Source: Sulfurisoma sp. (lineage in GTDB: Bacteria > Pseudomonadota > Gammaproteobacteria > Burkholderiales > Rhodocyclaceae). Taken from it: 38,177 nt of DNA. This document shows positions 21,461 to 30,366 of this stretch, one piece after another. The stretch is from contig JAUYFI010000002.1 of the NCBI GenBank assembly GCA_030691075.1, positions 1 through 38,177 of the forward strand, in the 5' to 3' direction. The position numbers and the translations under genes were made by a program. How positions within the stretch are numbered: the stretch's first letter is position 1; each line of letters begins with the position of its first letter. Below the pieces are notes generated by a model. That model was not told where the DNA came from, did not search any database, and saw only the letters and a program-made list of their open reading frames with translations.

Positions 21461-21880
21461 CTACTTGGCAGGTACCACGACCGCCGGCGTGACTCCCAGA
21501 CGTTTGGCGCGGCGCGCGAATCGACGCTCATCGAAGCTCATGAATTCCGTGCAATGGCTACTGGCCAGCAGGTGCAGCGCATCGGCGAAGTCCAGTCCCT
21601 CCGTGTGCCAGGCCAGGGCATCGGCGATGCGCGGCCATTCCTCAACACTGACGTTGGGCAGCCCAAGCAGATGTTTGACGACCCGCACGAAATCCTCGGC
21701 CGCGAAGCCATAGAAAGCGCGCAAGACCCATTCGAGTTCAAGGATCACGGTCAATGGTACGAACACCCGAGGAGATTCGGTCAGGAGGCGACGGGCAATC
21801 GGGCGTTGTCTGGCGGCCTCGGGGTCGACCGGGTCAGCCACATAGAAACGCGCCAGAATGTTGGTATCAAGGGCGATCAT
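21461..21880 (-). CDS. VapC-type PIN-domain toxin
   Basis: A 139-residue PIN-domain protein, a predicted Mg-dependent RNase. Acidic active-site positions are visible in MIALDTNILARFY (Asp5), TVILELEWVLRAFYGF, LDFADALHLLASS and MSFDERRFARRAKRLGV. ATG 21880 is favoured because the family begins MIALDTN, and it overlaps the antitoxin gene by 14 bp, as is usual for vapBC. The pair lies between the SNF2 helicase and the methyltransferase within the defence-like block, where it may stabilise the block or act in abortive infection. The target RNA is unknown. Confidence 0.88.
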   Translation of the reverse strand: MIALDTNILARFYVADPVDPEAARQRPIARRLLTESPRVFVPLTVILELEWVLRAFYGFAAEDFVRVVKHLLGLPNVSVEEWPRIADALAWHTEGLDFADALHLLASSHCTEFMSFDERRFARRAKRLGVTPAVVVPAK

Positions 21881-22127
21881 CTTTGGCTTCCCGCATGGCG
21901 AGGGCGACATCGAAATCGGCAAGCCGGCGTTTGCCGGGCCGCTTGCAAACCAGCATGCCGAAGCCATCTTCGACACTGGTTTGAACAACCTGGCGCTTCA
22001 CCTCGGCGTGGATGACATGACCATCGAGGCTGAAATCGAGTTGGCAGCCGGGGGTGATGCCCAGGCGGCGACGGATTTCCACCGGAATGACGACTTGGCC
22101 TTTGTCGGAAACGGTAACGACTAGCAT
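21867..22127 (-). CDS. AbrB/MazE-like antitoxin (VapB)
   Basis: An 86-residue protein with an N-terminal swapped-hairpin AbrB domain: VTVSDKGQVVIPVEIRRRLG followed by a GCQLDF strand. Its C-terminal tail (GKRRLADFDVALAMREAK) would bind and neutralise the PIN toxin. The start at 22127 has AGGAG 8 nt upstream. The inverted repeat just upstream probably serves as its operator, giving the autoregulation usual for vapBC. The product acts as DNA-binding repressor and toxin inhibitor in the cytoplasm. Confidence 0.88.
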   Translation of the reverse strand: MLVVTVSDKGQVVIPVEIRRRLGITPGCQLDFSLDGHVIHAEVKRQVVQTSVEDGFGMLVCKRPGKRRLADFDVALAMREAKDDRP

Positions 22128-22140
22128 GGCAGCATTCTCC

Positions 22141-22155
22141 TCTTACATGGTAAGA
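22141..22155. promoter_or_regulatory. Probable VapB operator
   Basis: A perfect inverted repeat, TCTTAC-ATG-GTAAGA, lies 13 bp upstream of the vapB start and just beyond its ribosome site. A position overlapping the promoter or leader fits autoregulation by an AbrB-type antitoxin. This is inferred from symmetry and position only. Confidence 0.5.
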
Positions 22156-22185
22156 ATAGTCTAGCACAGGGCAGTACCCCGGGCA

Positions 22186-25101
22186 CTACTCCGGCAGCAG
22201 GACGTAGATGCCGAGGAGATCCATCGGCAGCACGGGATAGACAACCTGGAATCGCTGTTTGTCCATGAGTGCGCTGAAGCGTTCATGGGCCTCAACCAGG
22301 CGCTTCGACTGCTGCTCGGCAATCACGCAGAATGCATCATCGAGATTGTCGAGAAGCTTGAGTTCGTTATCGAGAAAGCTGGCGCGAGCCTGGGGCGATA
22401 TATCGGATGAGGCACGCGCCTCGGTCAAAAGTGCCTTGGCTTCGGCGTGGTCGAGAAACTCCTTCTGTTGCGGCGTGCCGCGCCAGCCCCAGAGCAACAT
22501 TTCCTCGGCGACGATCTGGTGACGCTGTTGGCTAATAAGCTTGGCCTGCTCGATAACGTTGCGGCAGCGGAAGAGCAGCAGCGTGGTCTTGATGCTGACT
22601 TGCCGGGAACGAACGACGGCCGCGCGGGCGGCGCGCTTGTCCACGCGAGCCAGCGTATTGGCCATGACAAGCTGGCAGAGCTGTTCGACGAAACGATGGT
22701 TGCGCCCCAGGTAGTGATAACCCTCGGGCGTCGGGGAATGAAAGCTGACCTTGATTGCGTCGCGTTGGGCGCCATGGCCAAGGTCTGGCAATAACTCGCG
22801 CAGTTGCGGCGGCAGATTACCGAGGACGACGCGGTAGCCTTTGGCATCCTTGCCGACCTGAACACCGAGAAGATTATTCAGCGCAGAGGTGACAAAATTT
22901 TCGACGACGACTGGATCGCCGATGGCTTCATCCATCTCGCGCAGATCGGCCTCGATTTCCTGCGCCTTGATGGCGTTCTGGGCAAAGATGCCACGCGAGG
23001 ATTTTTCGCGTTCGGCGGCTTCTTCGATCTTGCGGGTGACGTTGGCGCGGGCGGCCGCCGCTTCGTCGAACTGGCCAAAGTCGAATTCGATCTGGTTCTT
23101 GCTGACGCGCTTCTTCTCGATGTGGCGGTTGGGGTTGAGTAGCAGCGCCTGAGTGATGGTGTCGATGATGCTCTGCGAATCTTCGGGAAACGGGACGTTG
23201 ATGCCCGTGGCGCGCTTGATCTCGCGTACCTTGCGCAGGAGCACATCGAGGACGACGCCATCGATGGGATTGTCGGCCCCGTAAAGCAGGCAGGCTTTGA
23301 CGGTTGGCGCCATCTGGCCGAAGCGGTCGACGCGGCCCTCGCGTTGTTCAAGCCGGTTCGGGTTCCATGGCAGGTCGTAGTGCAGGACGCCGGTGAAATG
23401 CTCTTGCAGGTTGATGCCTTCGGAGAGGCAATCGGTAGCGATCAGCACCCGCAGCGGCGACTTGCCCATTTCTTCAATACGCTGCTTGCGCAACTCGTCC
23501 GGCAACTCACTGGTGATCACTGCCAGGTCCAGCTTGGGAAATTTCTTCTTGAGCACCGGCGCCAGTTGTTCGCCGATGTATTTTGCCGTGGCGATGTAGC
23601 GGCAGAAGACGACAGGGTTGAAGCCGCCAGTCAGCCAGTCGTCGAGGATCAGCTCGGCTGACGCCAATTTAAGGTCTTGCTTGATGTTGCCAAGCTGTTC
23701 GAGCTGCCGGGCAAACTCGCGCAGTTCCTGGCGCTGGCGTTGTGTCCAGGCGTTGCGCTCGACGATCTGGGTGGGCGTGTTGTCGCTCTCGGCACCGGAT
23801 TCGGTATCGCGAACGGGGTTCTCGTCGAGCTCCAGTCGAAGGACATCGGCGGCGGCCGGAACTTCGGCATCATCTCCCACGCTGGACGCCAGGCCAGACA
23901 GCCGGGTATTGAGCATCTCGACGCCGGCCGACGGGCTGGACATGACACCGCGCAACAAGGCGAGCGCCGTCCAGTATTGAACCCGCCGATGCCTTTCCTG
24001 CGCGGAATCCGTCGCGATCAAGCGGCGAGCGAAGTCGATAATCTCTTCAAAGAATTTCAAGTAGGCCGGCGAAAGCTCGTAGGGCCACTCGAAGGCATCG
24101 CGTTCGGGAAATGGCGTGTTTTCTCCCAACCATTTTTCGACGTCGCCGCGCTTGCGCTGGATGAAGTAGCGCGCCAATTCGCGCCGCTGGGTCTGGCTGG
24201 AATTGGGCAGGTCGATGAACTCGAAATCCGGGCGAAGCAATCCGAGCAGGGACTGAAATTCTTCCGGCTTTCCGCTGTGTGGTGTCGCCGTGAGCATGAC
24301 GAGTTGCTGGCCTGGCTTGGCGGCGATGCGGCTGATCAGGTGATAGCGTTGTTGCTGACTATTGGAAGCGCCGGTCGGCCGCGCGCAGGTATGGGTTTCA
24401 TCGACGATTACCAGTTCCGGACATTGCTCGACGAAGACGTCCCGCCGGGTATCGGATTTGATGAAGTCGATGCTGATGACCTGATACGGGTAGTAGTCGT
24501 AGACGCTGGTGTCGCCCTGTATCTGACGATCCAGTCGCGCCTGGGTATTTGAGCGGATGATGACGGCTTCCATGTCCAGCTTGGCGCGAATCTCTGCTTG
24601 CCATTGCTCGCACAAATGCGGCAGGCAGATAACGGCAAAGCGCTTGATCTTGCGCCGCTCCAGCAATTCCTTGACGATCAGCAGCGCTTCGACCGTCTTG
24701 CCGACACCCACGTCATCGGCGATCAACAGTCGCACCGATTCCTGACGCAGGGCCATGATGAGCGGAACCATCTGGTAGGAACGCGGCCGGAAGGAAAGCT
24801 TGGCCAGCGCACGGAACGGCCCCGCGCCATTGCGAAAAGCGAGTCGGGCCGAGTCGTAGAGCAGGCGGGCGGAGCTGATATCGCCGAGGTCGGCAGCAGC
24901 AGGCGCCTCAAAGCGCGCATCGGCGGGTCGATCGCTTGCAATGGCGAGTGGCAGATAGATGCCGGCAATTTCATCATCCGATCCGCCGAGCGGCTTGACG
25001 ACCAGAAGATCACGATCTTCCGAGGGCAGCACGATCCAGTCGCGCCCGCGCAAGCTGACCAGCTTGCCGGGTTGCAGAGATGATTGTGAAAAAGCGGTCA
25101 T
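22186..25101 (-). CDS. SNF2-family helicase (DrmD-like)
   Basis: A 971-residue SF2 helicase of SNF2/RapA type. Walker A is DDVGVGKTVEALLIV (near 130), motif II is IVDETHTC (DETH, near 232), motif III is MLTATPHSG, and the second RecA lobe has CLSEGINLQE and NRLEQREGRVDRFGQ (near 585). A long helical C-terminal region follows. ATG 25101 overlaps the upstream helicase stop (ATGA), showing translational coupling. The combination with a DUF1998 helicase and a large adenine methyltransferase points to a DrmD-like role in a DISARM-like system, moving along DNA to detect or process invading DNA. A generic SNF2 helicase of another defence system is the alternative. Confidence 0.88.
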   Translation of the reverse strand: MTAFSQSSLQPGKLVSLRGRDWIVLPSEDRDLLVVKPLGGSDDEIAGIYLPLAIASDRPADARFEAPAAADLGDISSARLLYDSARLAFRNGAGPFRALAKLSFRPRSYQMVPLIMALRQESVRLLIADDVGVGKTVEALLIVKELLERRKIKRFAVICLPHLCEQWQAEIRAKLDMEAVIIRSNTQARLDRQIQGDTSVYDYYPYQVISIDFIKSDTRRDVFVEQCPELVIVDETHTCARPTGASNSQQQRYHLISRIAAKPGQQLVMLTATPHSGKPEEFQSLLGLLRPDFEFIDLPNSSQTQRRELARYFIQRKRGDVEKWLGENTPFPERDAFEWPYELSPAYLKFFEEIIDFARRLIATDSAQERHRRVQYWTALALLRGVMSSPSAGVEMLNTRLSGLASSVGDDAEVPAAADVLRLELDENPVRDTESGAESDNTPTQIVERNAWTQRQRQELREFARQLEQLGNIKQDLKLASAELILDDWLTGGFNPVVFCRYIATAKYIGEQLAPVLKKKFPKLDLAVITSELPDELRKQRIEEMGKSPLRVLIATDCLSEGINLQEHFTGVLHYDLPWNPNRLEQREGRVDRFGQMAPTVKACLLYGADNPIDGVVLDVLLRKVREIKRATGINVPFPEDSQSIIDTITQALLLNPNRHIEKKRVSKNQIEFDFGQFDEAAAARANVTRKIEEAAEREKSSRGIFAQNAIKAQEIEADLREMDEAIGDPVVVENFVTSALNNLLGVQVGKDAKGYRVVLGNLPPQLRELLPDLGHGAQRDAIKVSFHSPTPEGYHYLGRNHRFVEQLCQLVMANTLARVDKRAARAAVVRSRQVSIKTTLLLFRCRNVIEQAKLISQQRHQIVAEEMLLWGWRGTPQQKEFLDHAEAKALLTEARASSDISPQARASFLDNELKLLDNLDDAFCVIAEQQSKRLVEAHERFSALMDKQRFQVVYPVLPMDLLGIYVLLPE

Positions 25102-28100
25102 CGCACCTTCCTGAAGATATCCGGCCGGGTCGCAACGATACCGGCGAGGTCGTCTTGGTAGTAGTAAACCCAAACCTCGTCACCGCGCGCCCTGATGGCC
25201 TGTCGCTTGGCTTCGTCGCTTTCCTTCACGGCAGGTTCGTCGTGTGGCGTGCCGTCGCAGAAGACCCAGAGCCGGGGTTCGTAGTAGAAATCCGGTTGGA
25301 CGTAGAGGCCATCGACCCGCTTTTGCGCGGCGTCGGGCAGTCGAAGTCCGTTCTGGTAGAGATGATTTATGAACTTGCGTTCGGTCGACGAATTGGGGTC
25401 GAGATTGCGCAGCAGCGCCTGGTATTGATCTTCGTAACTTCCGAAGCCCGTGTTGGTTTGAATCTCGATGGAACAGATGCGCAACTTCTCCAGCGCATCC
25501 TTGATGAGATGACGGTCGATAATCTTGTGGTCGCGCTGGTTGTAGTAGCTGAGCAAATCGTCATAACTCGCCGGGCCTTTGTAATCAGCGTCGTCGAAGC
25601 GACACAAGGCGATGGCCTGATTGATGACGTTGTGGAAGACATTCACGTCTTCGACGAATTGCGACAGGATGCCGAGGCTGCCTTCGGCCGCTTCATACAG
25701 CAGGATGTTGGGAGCTTCCGGATCGCCGATGGCAACCACGCCGATTTCGTTTGGCTCGACCTGGAAGACACGTTCAATGGCACGCTTGAGTGCATGCTGC
25801 AAGGTGATGACACCATCGGGCTTCAAGCCGAGCGGCTGGATCGGCTCGATATAAAGGGCATCGGCAAGATTCGATGTCCATAGTTTGACGAGCCGGAATT
25901 CTTCCTTGAGATTGGCGTTCGCCTCTGCGCTCATATCCGGCATGGAGCTGCGCCAGTCGCCAGAAATCAGGCCGATGGGGAAACCCTCGGTTTTCTGCGC
26001 ACGCCATTGGGTGTTGACGTGAATCAGACGCGCCGCCGGAACATAACGCAGATTCAACAAGGCGTTTTCGGTAGATGTGGCGACGGCCTTGCGGACACGA
26101 TCAATCTGCCCGCCGTCGACCGAAAAGTAGGTACGAATTTCGTAGCCACGGGAGACGCGCTCCTCTTCCTCGCAGGAGATACGATCAATCTCTTCGGCAC
26201 GGGATTCGGCCATTTCCATCAAGTCGTGGAGATGCTCTTTGACGGCGTTGTCGGATAGATCGATGCCCGAGAACGGGCAGGTGCTGTCCTTTACCGCCTC
26301 GCCAGCCATGAAATAGCCAGTCTTGGAGCTAACCTTGGCTTCCGTTATCGCCGATTCCGCATCCTGGATCACCAGTTGGCATACCCGATACTTGCGGCCG
26401 TTGTGATAAACGATGTTCAGCGGCCCGAACTCCCGCAGTGCAATCGAGCGCGGTCGCGAGACGAACTCACCGGAAGAATCCCCGGTGGGTAGGAAGACAC
26501 GGAGTGGGAGCCGGGTGAAGTTGTATCCGGGGAGGAATCCTTCGGAAGCCAGATAGCGATAGGGATAGAACTCGGACAATTCGCTGGAACGTCCGGCGAG
26601 ATCGTTGCGCAGCAGATCGAGCTGGCGTGTCGCCTGATCCTGATTGCGCTTGTGCTTACGATATTCGTCACTGCCCAGGCTGAGCATTCCACTTTCGATC
26701 TTCTGGGTGGCACGACTGAGTATGGTTCGGGCCGAGCGGTATAGCCTTCTCCATCGATCCAGCGAACGATCGAGATTGTCGGCTACCTTCGACAGATTCT
26801 GGTCGATCCACTGATCCGAATACCACGTCGCCCCATTGGTTTCCAGCTCTCCCTCGAAGTCTCGTATGGCGCGCTTGAAGGTCGCCTTGATATCGTCGAA
26901 CGTCGCGGGAGACATGTCCAGGCCGGAACGAACATCCTTGGACAGGGGTATCTTGTCGTTGTCGTCGATCACCAGCTTCATGATGGACGGCTTGCCCGCG
27001 CCCATATCGTCGAGCCCCGGCATCCCGATTTGCGATGCCACAAGCGCGTTCAAGTGCGAGGCGAGAAGCTCGCGGTTACACAGGTCAAGACGTGGCGCCA
27101 TGACCGCCCCCGCCACCAGGGAAGCCTGCTCCTTGAAGTAGTGCCGATCATGAGGCGAGTACGTCGAACAATAAGTGAATACCAGTGCAGCCTGACCACT
27201 CCGACCTGCGCGTCCAGAGCGCTGCGCATAGTTGGACGGGTTGGGCGGCGCATTGCGCATGTGGACGACACTCAGGTTGCGAATGTCGATGCCCAATTCC
27301 ATCGTCGGGGAACAGAATAAGGCGCTGATTTTTCCCTCGCGGAACAGGTCTTCCCGTTCGATGCGAACGTCCGTACTCAATTGCCCGGTGTGGTCTTCGC
27401 CACGCAAGCGCTTTACCTTGGAAAAATCGCGGGAATAAAGACTGCGGAAGAAAAGATTGGGCCGGGGCGCTTGATTCTTGTAGGAGCGCTGTTTGATGAC
27501 GTCTGCCTTCACCGTCTCGCCATCGCCGACTTTCCAGACTATCTTTTCCAGACGCAGGCGATAGACCGGCACCTCCTCATTTTTCGCGTTACGGGCGATC
27601 TGCGATTTGAGAAAGTCGGCCTGTTCGAGCATGGCCATCAGCCGCTCGATGAATGTCCGATAGTTCGAGCCTTTGAGGTCAATGTCGATGTTGTTCTGGC
27701 GAACATACAGCTTGATGAATTTGCCTAGGGCACTGGCCGACCCCATACTCTTCGAAGAAAACCGTGCCGACTTGTGGAGTGGATCGTAACGAATGAAGAA
27801 CGGCTCACGAAGCTCCTCGTTCCGGTCCAGCGTCCAGGGCGCCCGCAGCAGCTCACGGAAGTGCTTTTCGTATTCCTTGATCTTGGACAGCGTCAGATAG
27901 TTTTCGCTGTGAATAGCGTATTCGAGCCGGAAGAAATCGAGGATGGTGCTGATGAACTCTTTGCGGTCATCGAGGTTCAGATCCCCGATCAACGGGAAGC
28001 TGTTCCAGGCGGCATCTGCCGCGCGACGTTCCAGGTCGGCGTAAGTGACGGTGAGCAGGCCACACTGCTCAAGATTGGGCAGAACAATCCGCCAGCTTCT

Positions 28101-30224
28101 GCGCAAATCGGCGATAGCTCGGTACAGCAGGTAGTCCTGAAAGCAGCGCTCATATGGTTCGAGGACCGATGCAAACGAGGATTCTTCTTTGCGGGTTCCG
28201 AATTCCGTGAATGGCACGGCAAGCGCCTTGAAAATGGCTTCGCCGAGCGTGGCATAGGTCAGAGTCTGGTTAGGCGCCAGTTCGAGCGCCTTGCGGATTC
28301 CGGCGCGCAGACGAACCACCTGGACAAAGTCATTGAAGTGCCCGGCTTGCAAAGCGGCATCCTGCCGGTTGTCGGTGAAGCTAAGGAGCTTCTGGTCTTC
28401 CTGCCGGTAGCCCGCATCATTGAGCCGATTGAGCATGGAGAAGGCAGTGATGGTGGTGGATGTGCTGCGGCCTTCGCTGCCCAGCTTGGTCAGCTTGGTT
28501 CCCTCATTGGTCTTGGTGTCGTAAAAAATGCCGGCCGTTGGATCGAACAGCAGCGGCGCCTTCATGAACCACCCCCACCATTTCAGCGGCTTTGATTCCG
28601 AGCATTCACCCAATTCGTCGAAGTACAGCTTGATCGGGAACGATGCTTTCTTCTTTGAGTCGGGCACGGGGCCAGTCTTGGTCTGGCGCACCCAGGCATC
28701 CGGAAGCAGTTCGCTGTCTTCCAGCGGATCCCAGATATCTTCCCCGACGATCAGATAGCCATCCGTCGCTTGCGAGTCCTCATCCGAGCTTTCGCGAAAT
28801 TCTCGCGGCTCAAGGCGATTCCCTATCTTGGAAACACAAATAAACGCATGCCCGCTGGCGCGGCTGAAGACGTTCGGGAAGATCGGCTTCTTGTCTTCCT
28901 CATCTGCTTTGAAAATACCCGGTTCAAGCGTGATAAAACGGTTTTCGTCCTGGTCGAGCGTTGTATAGACGGAGCCGGTTTGCGAAATGAATTGATGAAG
29001 CTTGAAGGGCAACTGTGTGTAGCGTTGGCCGGCCGCCTGCATTTGTTGATTGACGGCGCTGATCCACTGCAACAGATGCTGCATAAAAACCAGACAATCA
29101 TCGGCCGCCTTCCCCGAGGCGTTGGACAGCGATTCAACGATGGCCGAGAGGCGCTGCGGCTTGCCCCGTACCAGTCGATCTTCTCGTTCTTCTAGCGCCA
29201 CGGCATTTTCAAGCCACACCGCAACTGGATGAAGTTTCAGAATATCGCCATCGGCGTTCTGATTTACGCCGGCATCAATTGCCTGAGCCAGTGCGTCAGA
29301 CGCTGGCAACAAGCCCTTGGGGTCGAGTGAGCGGGCAAGTGTTTCATTGATGATTTGCTCTGGAACGAACGGCTTGCCAAACAGTTTTGTCGCGACTTTG
29401 GCGACCTCGGCGCGTTGCTCTGCAAGCGAGCCCACGGAAACCATGGTCGCCGACGTGCCAATACATACCACCGGCTTGATGCAGCGGGCCCGGATGCGCC
29501 GAATAAGCATGGCCACATCTGCTCCCTGCCTACCACGATAGGTGTGCAGCTCGTCAAAAACCAGAAAGCTAAGGTTCTCGTAGATCCCGTCGCGGATCGA
29601 TCGCTCACGAAGGCGTGTCAGCAATAGCTCCAACATCATGTAGTTGGTTAGCAAAATCTGCGGCGGGTTCTCGCACATCTCGGCGCGTTTGTCTTCCTTT
29701 TCCTGCCCTGTGTATTGGCCGAAGCTGATCGGGAAGGTCTTGCCCGTGGTCTTCTCGTAGTTGTCCTTGTAGCGGGTGAATTCCTCGAACTGCGAGTTGA
29801 TCAGAGCGTTCATCGGATAAACGACGATCGCGGTGACGCCCTTGGCATGCGGATTGGAAAGCAGGTGGTGAAAAATCGACCCAATGTAGGTCAATGACTT
29901 CCCGGAGCCCGTTCCGGAGGTGACGATGAAGTCCTTGCCAGACGTGCCCAGCCGGATTGCCTCGACCTGGTGCTTGTAAAGCGAGTAACCCTTGAAGATG
30001 TCACGAATGTCGGGGTGAATGCTCCCCGTCTGCGCCAGTTTTTCGAGGCTGCCGTACATCTCGAATGATGGGTTGAACTGAAGCAGAGGCTCCGGCCAGA
30101 GTTTCCCTTGGTTGAGCGCTTCCTCGACGGTGTGACGAATCGCCGGATCGTCAATCTTCAGAAAACTACGGATGTAGGTGGCGTAGTCCGAGACGATGTC
30201 TGCGTGGGTTTGAAAAACGTTCAT
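25098..30224 (-). CDS. Giant DUF1998 helicase with C-terminal nuclease-like domain (DrmA/DrmB-like fusion)
   Basis: A 1708-residue SF2 helicase of the COG1205/MrfA type. Walker A is VTSGTGSGKSLTYI (near 107), motif II LVFDELHTYRGRQG (near 221), then IGTSATM, and motif VI is YAQRSGRAGRSGQ (near 1005). A DUF1998 region follows near 1475-1580 (ITLQHALKRAIERVF, NILLYEAAEGSLGILSQF, YYNQRDHKIIDRHL). Most of the cysteines of the usual zinc cluster are absent. The last 80 residues (QPDFYYEPRLWVFCDGTPHD) resemble a Vsr/PD-(D/E)xK nuclease. I chose ATG 30224; the open frame extends 30 codons upstream and no strong ribosome site is visible. It heads the accessory operon. DISARM splits these parts as DrmA and DrmB; Druantia DruE is another large DUF1998 helicase to compare. 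Confidence 0.88.
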   Translation of the reverse strand: MNVFQTHADIVSDYATYIRSFLKIDDPAIRHTVEEALNQGKLWPEPLLQFNPSFEMYGSLEKLAQTGSIHPDIRDIFKGYSLYKHQVEAIRLGTSGKDFIVTSGTGSGKSLTYIGSIFHHLLSNPHAKGVTAIVVYPMNALINSQFEEFTRYKDNYEKTTGKTFPISFGQYTGQEKEDKRAEMCENPPQILLTNYMMLELLLTRLRERSIRDGIYENLSFLVFDELHTYRGRQGADVAMLIRRIRARCIKPVVCIGTSATMVSVGSLAEQRAEVAKVATKLFGKPFVPEQIINETLARSLDPKGLLPASDALAQAIDAGVNQNADGDILKLHPVAVWLENAVALEEREDRLVRGKPQRLSAIVESLSNASGKAADDCLVFMQHLLQWISAVNQQMQAAGQRYTQLPFKLHQFISQTGSVYTTLDQDENRFITLEPGIFKADEEDKKPIFPNVFSRASGHAFICVSKIGNRLEPREFRESSDEDSQATDGYLIVGEDIWDPLEDSELLPDAWVRQTKTGPVPDSKKKASFPIKLYFDELGECSESKPLKWWGWFMKAPLLFDPTAGIFYDTKTNEGTKLTKLGSEGRSTSTTITAFSMLNRLNDAGYRQEDQKLLSFTDNRQDAALQAGHFNDFVQVVRLRAGIRKALELAPNQTLTYATLGEAIFKALAVPFTEFGTRKEESSFASVLEPYERCFQDYLLYRAIADLRRSWRIVLPNLEQCGLLTVTYADLERRAADAAWNSFPLIGDLNLDDRKEFISTILDFFRLEYAIHSENYLTLSKIKEYEKHFRELLRAPWTLDRNEELREPFFIRYDPLHKSARFSSKSMGSASALGKFIKLYVRQNNIDIDLKGSNYRTFIERLMAMLEQADFLKSQIARNAKNEEVPVYRLRLEKIVWKVGDGETVKADVIKQRSYKNQAPRPNLFFRSLYSRDFSKVKRLRGEDHTGQLSTDVRIEREDLFREGKISALFCSPTMELGIDIRNLSVVHMRNAPPNPSNYAQRSGRAGRSGQAALVFTYCSTYSPHDRHYFKEQASLVAGAVMAPRLDLCNRELLASHLNALVASQIGMPGLDDMGAGKPSIMKLVIDDNDKIPLSKDVRSGLDMSPATFDDIKATFKRAIRDFEGELETNGATWYSDQWIDQNLSKVADNLDRSLDRWRRLYRSARTILSRATQKIESGMLSLGSDEYRKHKRNQDQATRQLDLLRNDLAGRSSELSEFYPYRYLASEGFLPGYNFTRLPLRVFLPTGDSSGEFVSRPRSIALREFGPLNIVYHNGRKYRVCQLVIQDAESAITEAKVSSKTGYFMAGEAVKDSTCPFSGIDLSDNAVKEHLHDLMEMAESRAEEIDRISCEEEERVSRGYEIRTYFSVDGGQIDRVRKAVATSTENALLNLRYVPAARLIHVNTQWRAQKTEGFPIGLISGDWRSSMPDMSAEANANLKEEFRLVKLWTSNLADALYIEPIQPLGLKPDGVITLQHALKRAIERVFQVEPNEIGVVAIGDPEAPNILLYEAAEGSLGILSQFVEDVNVFHNVINQAIALCRFDDADYKGPASYDDLLSYYNQRDHKIIDRHLIKDALEKLRICSIEIQTNTGFGSYEDQYQALLRNLDPNSSTERKFINHLYQNGLRLPDAAQKRVDGLYVQPDFYYEPRLWVFCDGTPHDEPAVKESDEAKRQAIRARGDEVWVYYYQDDLAGIVATRPDIFRKVR
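27511..27534 (-). repeat. 24-bp dispersed repeat, copy 5 (in giant helicase)
   Basis: Reverse-complement copy with three differences, including A for C in the centre as in copy 7. It is read as WKVGDGETV in the helicase, between the two helicase lobes. Confidence 0.75.
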
Positions 30225-30366
30225 AGTCGAGTGAGATCCAGCTGGGGTGCGTTTCGGACCTTGGGCGGCATCAGACTGCTTCTGATCTGGTGGAGTCGCC
30301 ACGAATTGTGGCATACGCGGGACGAATGAGCGCCAGCATATGCGGGCCGAATGCCGAGTCGGGGCG

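Noticed and set aside
17339..30224. BREX system
   Set aside because: A large adenine methyltransferase and helicases are present, but no PglZ-type phosphatase, BrxC-type ATPase or BrxL/Lon gene is found in the window.
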